DNA of 64,000 nucleotides from Planctomycetota bacterium (GCA_020638655.1 JACKIC010000003.1:310001-374000), one strand, 5' to 3'. Counted from the first letter of the stretch, positions 51,357 to 60,566 are shown. The notes: generated by a model not told the origin, from the letters alone. Program-made: numbers and translations.

Positions 51357-52682
51357 TCAGGTCGTCGATCGCGGCGCCGATCGCAGGATCAGGAACCCGA
51401 CCACGCCGGTCAGGAACGACGCGATCAGGATCGCCACCTTGGAGGCCTCGAACGCCTGCGGCATGCCCGCGAACGCCAGGCCGTCGATGAACAGCGACAT
51501 GGTGAAGCCGATGCCGGCCAGCCAGGCGACGCCGTGCACGTGGCGCCAGCTCGCGCCTTCGGGCAGCGACGCGCCGAACAGGCGCACCGCCAGCCAGGCG
51601 GCGAGCATCACGCCGATCGGCTTGCCGAGCGTGAGGCCCACGAAGACGCCCTGGGCGGCGGCGTGCGCCGGTGCGGTCACCAGCCCCTCGGTGATGTTCA
51701 CGCCGGCGTTGGCCAGCGCGAACACGGGCACGACGAAGTGGGCCACGAACGGGTGCAGGCCGTGCACCATGCGCTGCAGCGGCGCCTGCACCGCCATCGC
51801 GTGCTGCTGCAGTTCGTGCACGACGACCAGCTGGGCGTTGTTGGTGCGCGGCGTCGGATCCATGGCGTGGTCGAACTGCTCGAGCAGGTTGCGGCCGCGC
51901 TGCGAGAACTCGCGCTCGTCGAGCTTGCGCCGCGCCGGCACCGTCAGGGCCAGCGCGACGCCGGCGATCGTGGCGTGCACGCCGGACTGCAGGAAGGTCG
52001 CCCAGATCAGCAGGCCGAACACGACGTAGGGCCAGGTGCGGCGCACGCCGAGGCGGTTGGCGACGTAGGACGCGACCAGCACCAGCGCGCCGAGGCCCAG
52101 GAAGACCCACGAGATCTGCTCGGTGTAGAACACCGCGATCACGAGCACGGCGCCGAGGTCGTCGGCGATCGCCAGCGTGGCCAGGAACACCTTGATGCTG
52201 GGCGGCACGCGGTCGCCGAGCAGCGCCAGCACGCCGAGCGCGAACGCGATGTCGGTCGCCATCGGGATGCCCCAGCCGTTGGCCGCGGAGGGATCGTCGC
52301 CGAGCGCGACGACGGCCCAGAACAGCGCCGCGGGCACGAGCATGCCGCCGATCGCCGCGGCCACGGGCAGGGCCGCCTGGCGCACCGACTGCAACTGCCC
52401 GTCGAGGACCTCGTGCTTGATCTCGAGGCCGACGAAGAAGAAGAACAGCACCATCAGCCCGTCGTTGATCCAGTGGGCGACGGACTTGGCGAGGGTGTGT
52501 TCGCCGAGCGAGACTGCGAAGTCGACGTGCCAGAGGTGGTCCCAGGTAGCCGCCCACGGCGAGTTGGCGAGGCCGATCGCGAGGATCGCGCAGGCGACCA
52601 GCAGGATGCCTGGGAACGCGTCGGAACGGACCATGCGCACCAGCGGGGACAGCCTGGCGTCGGTGGGTGGGGCGAGAGCCAT
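51357..52682 (-). CDS. nhaA: Na+/H+ antiporter NhaA
   Basis: NhaA exchanges internal Na+ for external H+ in the cytoplasmic membrane. The ATG at 52682 gives 441 residues, within the family range; an ATG at 52718 would add 12. Twelve helices are predicted. Family motifs are GLMVLFFFFVGLEIKHEVLDGQL, NGWGIPMATDIAFALGVLALLG, and FLATLAIADDLGAVLVIAVFYT with the paired aspartates (the E. coli Asp163-Asp164 equivalent) in the ion site. Further down come SGVHATIAGVALALTVP and GFTMSLFIDGLAF. It is divergent from pccA. E. coli NhaA is smaller (388), so the longer cytoplasmic loop (about residues 255-300) is a feature of this branch. Confidence 0.95.
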   Translation of the reverse strand: MALAPPTDARLSPLVRMVRSDAFPGILLVACAILAIGLANSPWAATWDHLWHVDFAVSLGEHTLAKSVAHWINDGLMVLFFFFVGLEIKHEVLDGQLQSVRQAALPVAAAIGGMLVPAALFWAVVALGDDPSAANGWGIPMATDIAFALGVLALLGDRVPPSIKVFLATLAIADDLGAVLVIAVFYTEQISWVFLGLGALVLVASYVANRLGVRRTWPYVVFGLLIWATFLQSGVHATIAGVALALTVPARRKLDEREFSQRGRNLLEQFDHAMDPTPRTNNAQLVVVHELQQHAMAVQAPLQRMVHGLHPFVAHFVVPVFALANAGVNITEGLVTAPAHAAAQGVFVGLTLGKPIGVMLAAWLAVRLFGASLPEGASWRHVHGVAWLAGIGFTMSLFIDGLAFAGMPQAFEASKVAILIASFLTGVVGFLILRSAPRSTT

Positions 52683-52787
52683 GGCGGCGAAGGTAGGACG
52701 CCGGCCGGACGGATTCATGCAGAGTCCGCCCGCGCGTGTTCGTTGCTTCATCGCCGCCGGCGGCTACCCTTTTCGCCCTCCCTTCGC

Positions 52788-54287
52788 ATGCCGCACTTCC
52801 GACGCATCCTGGTGGCCAATCGCGGCGAGATCGCCCTGCGCGTGATCCGCACCGCCCAGGAGATGGGCATCGAGACCGTGGCCGTGTTCTCCGACGCCGA
52901 CCGCAACGCGCTGCACGTGCGGCGGGCGAGCTGCGCGGTGCACCTGGGAGGCAGCCGCCCGGCCGAGAGCTACCTCGACATCGACAAGGTGATCGGCGCG
53001 GCGGTGGCGACCGGCTGCGACGCGCTGCACCCGGGCTACGGCTTCCTCAGCGAGAAGGCCGCCGCCGCTGAGGCCTGCCGGGCCGCCGGCATCGAGTGGC
53101 TGGGCCCGCCCCCCGACGCGATCGTGGCGATGGGCGACAAGGTGCAGGCGCGCAAGATCGCGATGCTGGCCGGGGTGCCGCTGGTGCCGGGCCTGCAGGA
53201 GGACGTCGATGCGGATCGGCTGGTCGCGGCGGCGCGCGAGGTCGGCTACCCGGTGATGCTCAAGGCTGCCGCCGGCGGCGGCGGCAAGGGCATCCGCATC
53301 GTGCGCGAGGAGAAGCAGCTGGTCGAGGCGTTCGAGCTGGCCCGCGCCGAGGCGCGCGGCGCGTTCGGCGACGACCGCGTCTATCTCGAGAAGTTCGTCA
53401 CCCGGCCGCGCCACGTCGAGATCCAGATCATGGCCGACAAGCACGGCAACGTCGTGCACTACGGCGAGCGCGAGTGCTCGGTGCAGCGCCGCCACCAGAA
53501 GCTCGTCGAGGAGTCGCCGTGCGTGGCGCTGACGCCCGCGCTGCGCGAGCGCATGGGCGCGGCGGCGTGTGACCTCGCGCGCGCCGTCGGCTACGTCGGC
53601 GCCGGCACGGTCGAGTTCCTCTACTCGGCGGGCGAGTTCTACTTCCTCGAGATGAACACGCGGCTGCAGGTCGAGCACCCGGTCACCGAGATGCGCTACG
53701 GCGTCGACCTCGTGCGCGAGCAGATCCGCGTCGCCGCCGGCGAGGAGCTCGCGCCGGTCGCCGAGCCGCGCGGCCACGCGATCGAGGTGCGCGTCAACGC
53801 CGAGGACCCCAACACCTACTTCCCGTCGCTGGGCCGCTTGTCGCGCATGAGCCTGCCCGGCGGTCCGGGCGTGCGCCTCGACAGCGCGATGTTCCGCGGC
53901 CTCGAGGTCACGCCCTACTACGACAGCATGCTCGCCAAGCTGATCGTGCACGGCGAGGACCGCGCGCAGGCCATCGCGCGCTGCGAACGGGCGATCCGCG
54001 AGCTGCGCATCGTCGGTGTCTCGACCGCGATGCCGGTCGCGCTGCGGGTGCTGCACAACGCCGAGTTCCGCGCCGGTGACTACGACACCGGCATCCTCGA
54101 ACGCATCGACCGGTCGCTCACCCCCGAGCGCCGCGAGTTGGCGATGCTGGCCGCGGTGGCGGCGCGCTTCCTGGTCGCGGAACGCGCCGGCGCGAAGTCC
54201 GCGGACGGCGACGGCGACGCCCGGCAACGGGTGCCGGTCTGGTCGATGCTCGGCCGCGGCGAACGCCTGTGGAGGAACCGCTCGTGA
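52788..54287 (+). CDS. pccA: Acyl-CoA carboxylase biotin carboxylase subunit
   Basis: A 499-residue biotin carboxylase subunit without its own carrier domain. It carboxylates biotin using ATP and bicarbonate. It has ILVANRGEIALRVIRTAQEMGI at the start, HPGYGFLSE, the ATP-grasp glycine loop AAAGGGGKGIRIV, VEIQIMADKHGN, ERECSVQRRHQKLVEESP, and EMNTRLQVEHPVTE. The C-terminal domain ends with DYDTGILERI, as in the type that pairs with a separate carrier. GTGA at 54284-54287 couples it to the biotin carrier gene. With mce-pccB 2.6 kb upstream it makes a complete propionyl-CoA carboxylase; acetyl-CoA carboxylase is less likely. Confidence 0.93.
   Translation: MPHFRRILVANRGEIALRVIRTAQEMGIETVAVFSDADRNALHVRRASCAVHLGGSRPAESYLDIDKVIGAAVATGCDALHPGYGFLSEKAAAAEACRAAGIEWLGPPPDAIVAMGDKVQARKIAMLAGVPLVPGLQEDVDADRLVAAAREVGYPVMLKAAAGGGGKGIRIVREEKQLVEAFELARAEARGAFGDDRVYLEKFVTRPRHVEIQIMADKHGNVVHYGERECSVQRRHQKLVEESPCVALTPALRERMGAAACDLARAVGYVGAGTVEFLYSAGEFYFLEMNTRLQVEHPVTEMRYGVDLVREQIRVAAGEELAPVAEPRGHAIEVRVNAEDPNTYFPSLGRLSRMSLPGGPGVRLDSAMFRGLEVTPYYDSMLAKLIVHGEDRAQAIARCERAIRELRIVGVSTAMPVALRVLHNAEFRAGDYDTGILERIDRSLTPERRELAMLAAVAARFLVAERAGAKSADGDGDARQRVPVWSMLGRGERLWRNRS
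54271..54275 (+). promoter_or_regulatory. Shine-Dalgarno GGAGG for the biotin carrier gene
   Basis: GGAGG lies eight bases before GTG 54284 inside the end of pccA. It is the best ribosome-binding site in this part of the window and selects GTG 54284 over the upstream GTG 54269, which has no such site. Confidence 0.75.
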
Positions 54288-54784
54288 AGTACTTCGCCGA
54301 ACTGGATGGTGAGCAGCGTGAGTTCGTCGTCGAACGCCGCGCCGGCAAGCTGTGGGTGACCACCGGCGACCGCACCTTCGAGCTCGACCTCTCCCTGGTC
54401 GGCGACGGCGCGACCTTCTCGCTGCTCGTCGACGGCCACAGCTACGACGTGGTCGCGGATGTCGAGCGCGACCAGGTGACCTTGCAGATGGTCGGGGAGC
54501 GCTTCGCGGTGCGCGTCGAGGACGAGCGCGAGCGCGCCGCGCACGCCGTCGCCGGCAACAAGGTGGGCGGCAAGCGCGAGCTGCGCGCGGCGATGCCCGG
54601 CATCGTCGTCGACCTCAAGGTCGGCGAGGGGGACGCGGTGGAGGAGGGGCAGACCCTCGTCGTGCTGGAGGCGATGAAGATGCAGAACCCGCTGCTGGCC
54701 GAGGGGCCGGGCAAGGTCGTGCGGTTGTGCTGCAAGAAGGGCGAGGCGGTCGCGGCGGGCGCGTTGCTGCTCGAGATCGAGTAG
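54284..54784 (+). CDS. Biotin carboxyl carrier protein of acyl-CoA carboxylase
   Basis: A 166-residue protein starting at GTG 54284. An N-terminal beta domain (about 1-85) resembles the linker domain that holds the carrier in place in propionyl-CoA carboxylases. The biotinyl domain occupies about 100-166: RAAMPGIVVDLKVGEGDAVEEGQTLVVLEAMKMQNPL, with Lys132 in EAMKM the biotin attachment site. The final GAVVAG-like AVAAGALLLEIE completes the hammerhead fold. The gene overlaps pccA (GTGA) and ends 12 bases from the convergent mutarotase. Biotinylation needs BirA, not seen here. Confidence 0.92.
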   Translation: MKYFAELDGEQREFVVERRAGKLWVTTGDRTFELDLSLVGDGATFSLLVDGHSYDVVADVERDQVTLQMVGERFAVRVEDERERAAHAVAGNKVGGKRELRAAMPGIVVDLKVGEGDAVEEGQTLVVLEAMKMQNPLLAEGPGKVVRLCCKKGEAVAAGALLLEIE

Positions 54785-54796
54785 CCGCGTCGACCT

Positions 54797-55864
54797 TCAG
54801 GCGAGCGGTCGCGCCGCGAGCCGCAGCTGCATCGTGTGCGACGCGCCGACGGGCAGGACCACCGCGTGCTCACGCACGTTGGCGGACTCGATGCAGACGA
54901 AGGTGCGCCAGTCGTCCGGCGCCATCTGCGCGAGCCGGGCGGTCTTCGCCGGCCACGGGTTCCAGACGATCGCCGAGCGCGCGTTCGTGGTCGCGAGGAC
55001 GAGCTCCTTGCGCAGCGCCGGCGCGCGCAGCGTGATCGTGTCGGGCACGCCCTGGAAGATGCGGTCGGTCTCGGCGCGAAAGCGCAGCGGCGCGCCGCGG
55101 TCCCAGGCCGCTTCGGGCGCGGCGGCGTGTTCGCTGCACGGCACGTGTTCGAGGCCGTGCACGCTGGCCTCGTGCACGTCGCCCACGGCGAAGTAGGTGT
55201 GCAGGGCCTGCTCGAAGCGGATCGGCGCGGCGCCGCGGTTGTGCACGGTCCAGATCAGGTGCAGTTCGGGGTCGAGCAGCACTTCCAGCCGCATGCCGAC
55301 GGCGTGGGGCCAGCCCGGATCACCGGTGTGTTCGACCTGCAGCGCGACCCCGTCGCGGGGCTGGTCCGCGGCGGGTTGCCAGTCGAGGTTGCGGGCGAAG
55401 CCGTGCGCGGGGTGGCCGCCGTCCGGATGGTCCCCGTCCGGATGGTCCCCGAACCATGGGAACACCAGCGGCACGCCGCCGCGCACCGGCTTGCCCGGCG
55501 CGAACGTGGCGTGGCTCGCCTGCCACAGCAGTTCTTCGCCGGCGCGGCGCCAGGACAGCACCTGCGCGCCCAGGTGGGCGACCAGGACCTCGTCGTCGCC
55601 GCGACGCAGGCGCACCGCCGGGCGCCCGCCGGCGTCGACGGTCGGCTGTGCAGTCGTGCCGGCGGAACCGGCCGTGGCGCAGGCGCGGCACACGCACGCC
55701 TTGCCGACCGCGTCGGCGGGGATCCTGGCCAGCACCTCGGCGCCGATCGCGGTGCTCGTGCACCAGCACGGAACGGGCGTGTCGGGCGAGCCGGCCTGCG
55801 CCATCGCGCAGGCGTTGTCGCCGCCGCACAGCGGGCAGACCTTCGGATCGACGGGCGCGGACAT
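54797..55864 (-). CDS. Cysteine-rich CWC domain fused to D-hexose-6-phosphate mutarotase (YeaD-like)
   Basis: A 355-residue fusion. Residues about 10-63 are a cysteine-rich zinc ribbon-like CWC domain (CPLCGGDNACAMA ... PCWC ... GKACVCRACA) with eight cysteines, usually a protein of its own of about 70 residues. The remainder is an aldose-1-epimerase-type beta-sandwich that matches E. coli YeaD: RGGVPLVFPWFGDHP, HGFARNLDW (catalytic His), LHTYFAVGDVHEASVHGLE, and DDWRTFVCIESANV (catalytic Glu). It thus probably interconverts anomers of hexose 6-phosphates. A GDHPDGDHPDGGHP repeat lies in the sugar-binding loop region. A Zn-binding regulatory role for the N-terminal part is only a guess. Confidence 0.87.
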   Translation of the reverse strand: MSAPVDPKVCPLCGGDNACAMAQAGSPDTPVPCWCTSTAIGAEVLARIPADAVGKACVCRACATAGSAGTTAQPTVDAGGRPAVRLRRGDDEVLVAHLGAQVLSWRRAGEELLWQASHATFAPGKPVRGGVPLVFPWFGDHPDGDHPDGGHPAHGFARNLDWQPAADQPRDGVALQVEHTGDPGWPHAVGMRLEVLLDPELHLIWTVHNRGAAPIRFEQALHTYFAVGDVHEASVHGLEHVPCSEHAAAPEAAWDRGAPLRFRAETDRIFQGVPDTITLRAPALRKELVLATTNARSAIVWNPWPAKTARLAQMAPDDWRTFVCIESANVREHAVVLPVGASHTMQLRLAARPLA

Positions 55865-55890
55865 CGCGGCAGCGTAGCCGCCGCCGGCCG

Positions 55891-57338
55891 TCAGCCCTTC
55901 ATCTGCTTGAGCTTGGCGATCGCACCGAGCACGTTCTTGCCCGAGCTGCTGCGCGCGCCGGTCTGGTAGCCGGAGGCGGCGCCGCCGCCAGCGGCCGGGG
56001 CGCTCCGGCGGGCGCGGGGGTCGCGGCGGGCGCGGCGGTCTGCGTCGGCGCGGTTGCGGCCGGCGCGCTCGGCGCCGCGGGAGCGGCGGCCGCCGGGGCG
56101 GCGACGCGCGCGCCGTTGCGCACGGCGCTCTGGATCTGGTGCACGACCGTGGCCACGCCGGCGACCTCGCGGTGGATCTCCTTGACGGAGCTCTCCAGGC
56201 CGCCGAGGTTGCCCTCGCGCAGCTGGCCGATGCCCTCGAGCAGCCGCGACGCGGCCGTGTCCAAGGCCTTCTGCAGCTGGGTCGCCACGGCGTTGACCTT
56301 CTCGCCGCGCAGCAGCTGCTGCATCTCTTCGTGCGCGCGCTTGGCGGCGTCCTCGAGACGCACCAGGCTGCGACGGACCTCGGTGTCCTCGAGGCGTTGC
56401 GCGAGCGCCTGCACGGCGACCTCGATGCGGCCGGACTGCTGCTGCAGCGGCTCGATCGAGACCTCCTTGCCCGGGTTCTTGGCCAGCTGGTCGATCGCCG
56501 CGGTCGTCTTCTGGACGGAGCTCAGCACCTGCTTCACGCCTTCGGTGAGCGCGGTGTTGTCGGGCACCGCGGCCTGGACCTGCGCGATCGCGGCGCGGGT
56601 CTCGGTGCCGTTGCCTTCGATCGTCGTGCGCAGCTGACCGAGGGCGCCTGCCAGCTCGGTGGTCTGGCCCGCGATCTCCATCAGCGGCTTGCCGTACATC
56701 TTGATCGCCTTGGTCAGGTTGTTCACCTTCTCGTCCTGACGCTGGAGCAGCAGCAGCACGTGCTGCAGTTCTTCGCCCGCGGCCGGCGCGCGCTCTTCGT
56801 GGGCGCGCTGCGCCTCGACCAGCTGCTGCACGTCGGCGCGCAGCGCGGCCGTGTCCGCCGCCGAGCCGCTGCCGATGCGATGCTCGATGCTGGCGACGTG
56901 ACGTCGCATCAGGCCGACGCCGAGCATCACCGCGCCGATGGTCAGCAGCGTGCCCGGCTGCAGGCCGTAGGCCGCCAGGCCCACCGCCGCGCCGCTGGCG
57001 CCGAGGCCGACGCCGCCGAGCATGCACACGACGCCGGCGAGCATCGCCAGCGCGCTGCCGCCGCCCGAAGAACCCGAGTCGGCGCGGGACCCGGCGCGCT
57101 CGGCGCGGAACGGGGTCGCCTGGGCGTCCTGTTCGGGCTCGTAGTCGTCGCCGTCGTCGTAGTGCTCGTCCTCGGCGAAGGCGTGCTCGCCGTCATGGTC
57201 GGCCGCCTCGTGCTCGCCGAGAGCAGCCTCCGGATCGCTGCCGAGCAGCTCCTCGAGCCCCTCGGTGGCTTCGGTCACTTCGTTGAGGAAGTCGGGCAGC
57301 GTGTCGGCTGCGTCTTGGGTTTGGGCCTTGTTCTTCAT
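55891..57338 (-). CDS. Membrane coiled-coil protein with apparent frameshift near its C-terminus
   Basis: From ATG 57338 a frame runs through an acidic N-terminus (EHEAADHDGEHAFAEDEHYDDGDDYEPEQ), two hydrophobic helices (about 85-125), and a long coiled-coil (about 140-430) like methyl-accepting or ApoLp-type proteins, with conserved-looking ETRAAIAQVQAAV and VRRSLVRLEDAAKRAHEEMQ. Then an Ala/Pro-rich linker. Here, at about 55990-56010, reading must step back one base to reach the plausible end GGAASGYQTGARSSSGKNVLGAIAKLKQMKG (stop 55891); the unshifted frame runs to 55899 with unlikely Arg-rich sequence. An AGGAGGTGA ribosome-binding sequence lies at 57353-57361, at a long 14-base spacing. 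It is divergent from ptsI. Role unknown; it may be a signalling scaffold. Confidence 0.7.
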
Positions 57339-57441
57339 CGGCTGGCTCGGATTCACCTCCTGGATCGGCAGGCGGGGGCCAACAGATGAAGCGCGCGTGT
57401 TGCAATGTGCGGCACCGTCCCTGAAAACCTCGTGCCATCGG

Positions 57442-59208
57442 ATGAGCCGCAAACTCAAGGGTATCGCTGCAGCGCCTGGCGTCGCGATCGCGCCGATCGT
57501 GCACTTCCACACCACGCTCGACCACATCCCGACCTGGCAGGTCGGGCCGGACGGCGTGCAGGCCGAGGTTAGCCGCCTTGGGGCCGCGATCGACGAGGTC
57601 ACGGCGGGGCTGCACTCCCTGCAGCAGGAGCTCTCCAGCGCGATCGCCAAGCAGGACGTGCGCATCTACGACGCACAGATGGCGATCCTGCACGACCCGA
57701 CCTTCAAGCGTGACGTCGAGAACGAGATCGCCGCCCACGGCGTCAACCTCGAGGTGGCGCTGCAGCGGGTGATCGCACGCTACGAGGGCGTGTTCGCGGC
57801 GATGGACAGCCCGGCGATGCGCGAGCGCGCCGCCGACCTGCGCGACATCGGCCGTCAGCTGGTGGTCGCGTTGGTCGCGACGGAGCGCACCAAGTACACG
57901 GCGGACGGGCGCGACTACCTGTTCGCTGCGGAGGAGTTCCTGCCGAGCGACGCCGGCCTGCTCGACCGCGAGCACATCCGCGGCATCGTCACGGCGCACG
58001 GCGGCAAGTACTCGCACGGCGCGATCCTGGCGCGTTCGCTGGGCATCCCGTCGGTGGTCGGCATCGAGGAGATCATGCTGACCACGTCGACCGGCGCGCT
58101 GGCGATCGTCGACGGCGACGCTGGCATCGTGGTGCTCGAGCCGACCCAGGAGGACCTCGACCACTACGAGCGCCAGCTGCGCGAGCAGCGCGACATCGAG
58201 CGCCGCGTCGCCGAGGTGCGCCTGCAGTCCTCGGTGACGCCCGACGGCACCCACGTGCGGCTGTGCGCCAACGTCGAGGGTGTCCGCGAGCTCGATTCGC
58301 TCGAGACCGGCACGATCGCGGGCATCGGCCTGTTCCGCACCGAGTTCGCGTTCATGGAGCGCCGGCAGTTCCCGACGGAGGAAGAGCAGGTGGCGATGTA
58401 TCGGCGCGCGATGCAGGGAGCGGGCGGCAAGCCCGTGACCTTCCGCACGCTCGACGTCGGCGGCGACAAGCCGCTCGGCTACTTCCGCATGCCCGAGGAA
58501 CGCAACCCGGTGCTCGGCTGGCGCGGCATCCGTCTGTGTCTTGACTGGCCCGACATCCTCTACACGCAGATCCGCGCGATCCTGCGGGCCAGCGCGCTCG
58601 GGCACGCCCGCGTGCTGCTGCCGATGGTCACCAGTCGCAGCGAGGTCGTGCGCTGCCGCGAGGTGCTCGACCAGCTCGTGCAGGACCTGCGCGACACGGG
58701 CGTCGCGCACGACGCGGAGATCGAGCTGGGCGTCATGGTGGAGGTGCCCGCCCTGGTGCACGTGCTCGAGGACCTGTTGCCGATCGTGGACTTCGTCTCG
58801 GTCGGCACCAACGACCTGGTGCAGTACCTCCTGGCCGTCGATCGCGACAACCAACGCGTCGCCAAGATGTACGACCCGTTCCACCCGGGGGTCCTCCGCG
58901 TGCTGCAGCAGATCGCCGCGTCGGCCGCGGCCGCCGGCAAGCCGGCGTCGGTCTGCGGCGAGATCGCCGGTGACCACTGGTTCACGCCGCTGCTGGTCGG
59001 GCTCGGCTATCGCGAGCTGTCGATGGCTCCGGTGTTCCTGCCGCGCGTCAAGCTGATGCTGCGCAGCTTCACGGCGGACGAATGTCGCGACCTCGCCGCG
59101 CGGGCCGTGCTGATGAAGTCGACCCGCGAGGTGCGGCGCCTCGTGCAGGAGGAGATCCAGGTGCGCTGGGAGCGCTTCCTGACCGGCTCGGCCGAGGTGG
59201 ATGCGTGA
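57442..59208 (+). CDS. ptsI: PTS enzyme I, phosphoenolpyruvate-protein phosphotransferase
   Basis: Enzyme I autophosphorylates from phosphoenolpyruvate and passes phosphate to HPr. The 588 residues compare with about 575 in E. coli. Motifs: the phosphorylated histidine in GGKYSHGAILARSLGIPSVVG (His192), then TIAGIGLFRTEFAFM, LDVGGDKPLGYF, and the PEP-domain EVPALVHVLEDLLPIVDFVSVGTNDLVQYLLAVDRDN, with the catalytic cysteine in VCGEIAGD (Cys505). HPr and EII genes are not in the window. It overlaps the SANT-repeat gene downstream (GTGA at 59205-59208), hinting at a regulatory rather than a sugar-uptake role. The start at 57442 aligns with the family N-terminus. Confidence 0.95.
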   Translation: MSRKLKGIAAAPGVAIAPIVHFHTTLDHIPTWQVGPDGVQAEVSRLGAAIDEVTAGLHSLQQELSSAIAKQDVRIYDAQMAILHDPTFKRDVENEIAAHGVNLEVALQRVIARYEGVFAAMDSPAMRERAADLRDIGRQLVVALVATERTKYTADGRDYLFAAEEFLPSDAGLLDREHIRGIVTAHGGKYSHGAILARSLGIPSVVGIEEIMLTTSTGALAIVDGDAGIVVLEPTQEDLDHYERQLREQRDIERRVAEVRLQSSVTPDGTHVRLCANVEGVRELDSLETGTIAGIGLFRTEFAFMERRQFPTEEEQVAMYRRAMQGAGGKPVTFRTLDVGGDKPLGYFRMPEERNPVLGWRGIRLCLDWPDILYTQIRAILRASALGHARVLLPMVTSRSEVVRCREVLDQLVQDLRDTGVAHDAEIELGVMVEVPALVHVLEDLLPIVDFVSVGTNDLVQYLLAVDRDNQRVAKMYDPFHPGVLRVLQQIAASAAAAGKPASVCGEIAGDHWFTPLLVGLGYRELSMAPVFLPRVKLMLRSFTADECRDLAARAVLMKSTREVRRLVQEEIQVRWERFLTGSAEVDA

Positions 59209-60005
59209 CCGACCGCGGCCTGCGCCGGGGCAATTGGTCCGTCACCGAGCTCGAGCGGTTGCGGCAGCTGCTGCCCCGTCGCGGCGTCGTCGACACCGCC
59301 CGGCTGCTGCGGCGTTCGCCGGAGAGCACGGCGCGCAAGGCCCTGGTCCTGCTGCGGCAGCCGCCTCGGCGCGGCTCCTGGACCGACAGCGACGACACGC
59401 GCCTGCGTGAGGCCTGGGGGGCGGTCGAGCCGCGCCTGCTCGGTCCGTTGCTCGGCCGGTCCGTGGCCGAGGTGCAGCGTCGCGTGGCCGACCTGCGCCG
59501 GGCGCCCAACGACGGGGTCTGGACGCGCGCCGAACTGCAGCGCCTGAAGGACTTCTACGGCACCCGCTCCGACGAGGACCTCGAGGTCGTGGTCGGTCGG
59601 CCGCGCAGCGAGATCGCGCGGGTCGCGGCCCAGCACTGTCTGGCCAAGGACAAGCGGTTCGTGGCGCAGCGTCAGTCCGAACCGGCCGGCAGCGCGCCGG
59701 CGCCGTCCGGTCGCCGCATGCCGCGTTGGACCGAGGCCGAGATCACCGAGCTGCGGCGCATCTACGCCGACCTCGACAATCTGGAGGTGGCGCGCACGCT
59801 GGGCCGGACCGTGACCAGCGTCGCCAACAAGGCCAACCAGCTGGGGCTGCGCAAGAGCCCGACGATCCTGGCCCAGATCGGGCGTGCGAACGTCGCCCAG
59901 CGCTACGCCGACCTCGCCACCGACCGCGCGCGGGGGAGCGCCGCGGGCCGCGGCGGCTCCGCGGCGGCGCCGGATCAGGCCGCGCAGCAGGCCGCGTCCC
60001 AGTAG
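59205..60005 (+). CDS. Four-repeat SANT/Myb-like DNA-binding protein
   Basis: GTG 59205 overlaps the ptsI stop. The 266-residue protein has four SANT/Myb-like helical repeats, each beginning with a tryptophan: RGNWSVTELERLRQLLP (about 8), RGSWTDSDDTRLREAW (about 60), DGVWTRAELQRLKDFYG (about 105), and MPRWTEAEITELRRIYADLDNLEVARTLGRTVTSVANKANQLGL (about 170-215). The fourth is the clearest, with the recognition-helix pattern of Myb-like domains. The tail is Ala/Gln/Gly-rich and disordered. Such repeats are common in eukaryotes and rarer in bacteria. DNA binding is likely but unproven, and coupling to EI suggests a PTS-responsive regulator. Confidence 0.78.
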   Translation: MTDRGLRRGNWSVTELERLRQLLPRRGVVDTARLLRRSPESTARKALVLLRQPPRRGSWTDSDDTRLREAWGAVEPRLLGPLLGRSVAEVQRRVADLRRAPNDGVWTRAELQRLKDFYGTRSDEDLEVVVGRPRSEIARVAAQHCLAKDKRFVAQRQSEPAGSAPAPSGRRMPRWTEAEITELRRIYADLDNLEVARTLGRTVTSVANKANQLGLRKSPTILAQIGRANVAQRYADLATDRARGSAAGRGGSAAAPDQAAQQAASQ

Positions 60006-60176
60006 CCGCGCCGACCCCGGCGGCGGCGGCCGGCGCAGCCGCTCCCGGCCCTTGGCATCGGGGGCAGGTCCGCCCGGGTGAGAAAAGCGGGGGCGCCCTC
60101 AATTTCCGCCGGCAACGGGTCGATGAACTGCCGGCGCCTACAGCGGAACCGGGCGCGCGAACCATCGAGGTAAGCC

Positions 60177-60566
60177 ATGGAAATCGTTGGGAAGAAGAGC
60201 CAAGGCCTTTCTGTTACGGCCCTCAAGGACGACAAGACCGTCATCATTTCGTTCAACGACCGCAGCCTGAACTTCTACGTGACGGATGCCCTCAAGGAGT
60301 CGCTGAAGGAGACGATCAACGGCAAGATCGAAGAGGGCTTCCAGCACTTCGTGCTGAACCTCGACAACGTCAAGATCATCGACTCCTGCGGCGTGGGCCT
60401 GATCATCGTGGCGAACAACGTCACGTCGAGCCGCAGCGCGAAGCTCTACCTGAGCAACATCAAGCCGTTCATCATCAAGATCTTCGAGATCATGCGCATC
60501 AGCAAGCACCTCGCGATCTACGACCGCGAGGACGATGCGCTCTCGGCGATCAAGAGCGTCAAGTAG
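60177..60566 (+). CDS. STAS-domain protein, anti-sigma factor antagonist-like
   Basis: A 129-residue STAS protein from ATG 60177, with GAGG six bases upstream. The core has the SpoIIAA topology, with the phosphorylation loop IIDSCGVGLIIVAN and Ser70 at the usual position (D-S-x-G). It differs from classical SpoIIAA in the cysteine after the serine. Antagonists bind anti-sigma kinases and are inactivated by phosphorylation on this serine. Its codons are richer in A and T than its neighbours' (KKSQ, KDDKT, KIIDS stretches), although the frame is well supported. The 171 bases upstream hold no gene. It precedes the sensor kinase, so a partner-switch role with it is plausible. Confidence 0.87.
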   Translation: MEIVGKKSQGLSVTALKDDKTVIISFNDRSLNFYVTDALKESLKETINGKIEEGFQHFVLNLDNVKIIDSCGVGLIIVANNVTSSRSAKLYLSNIKPFIIKIFEIMRISKHLAIYDREDDALSAIKSVK

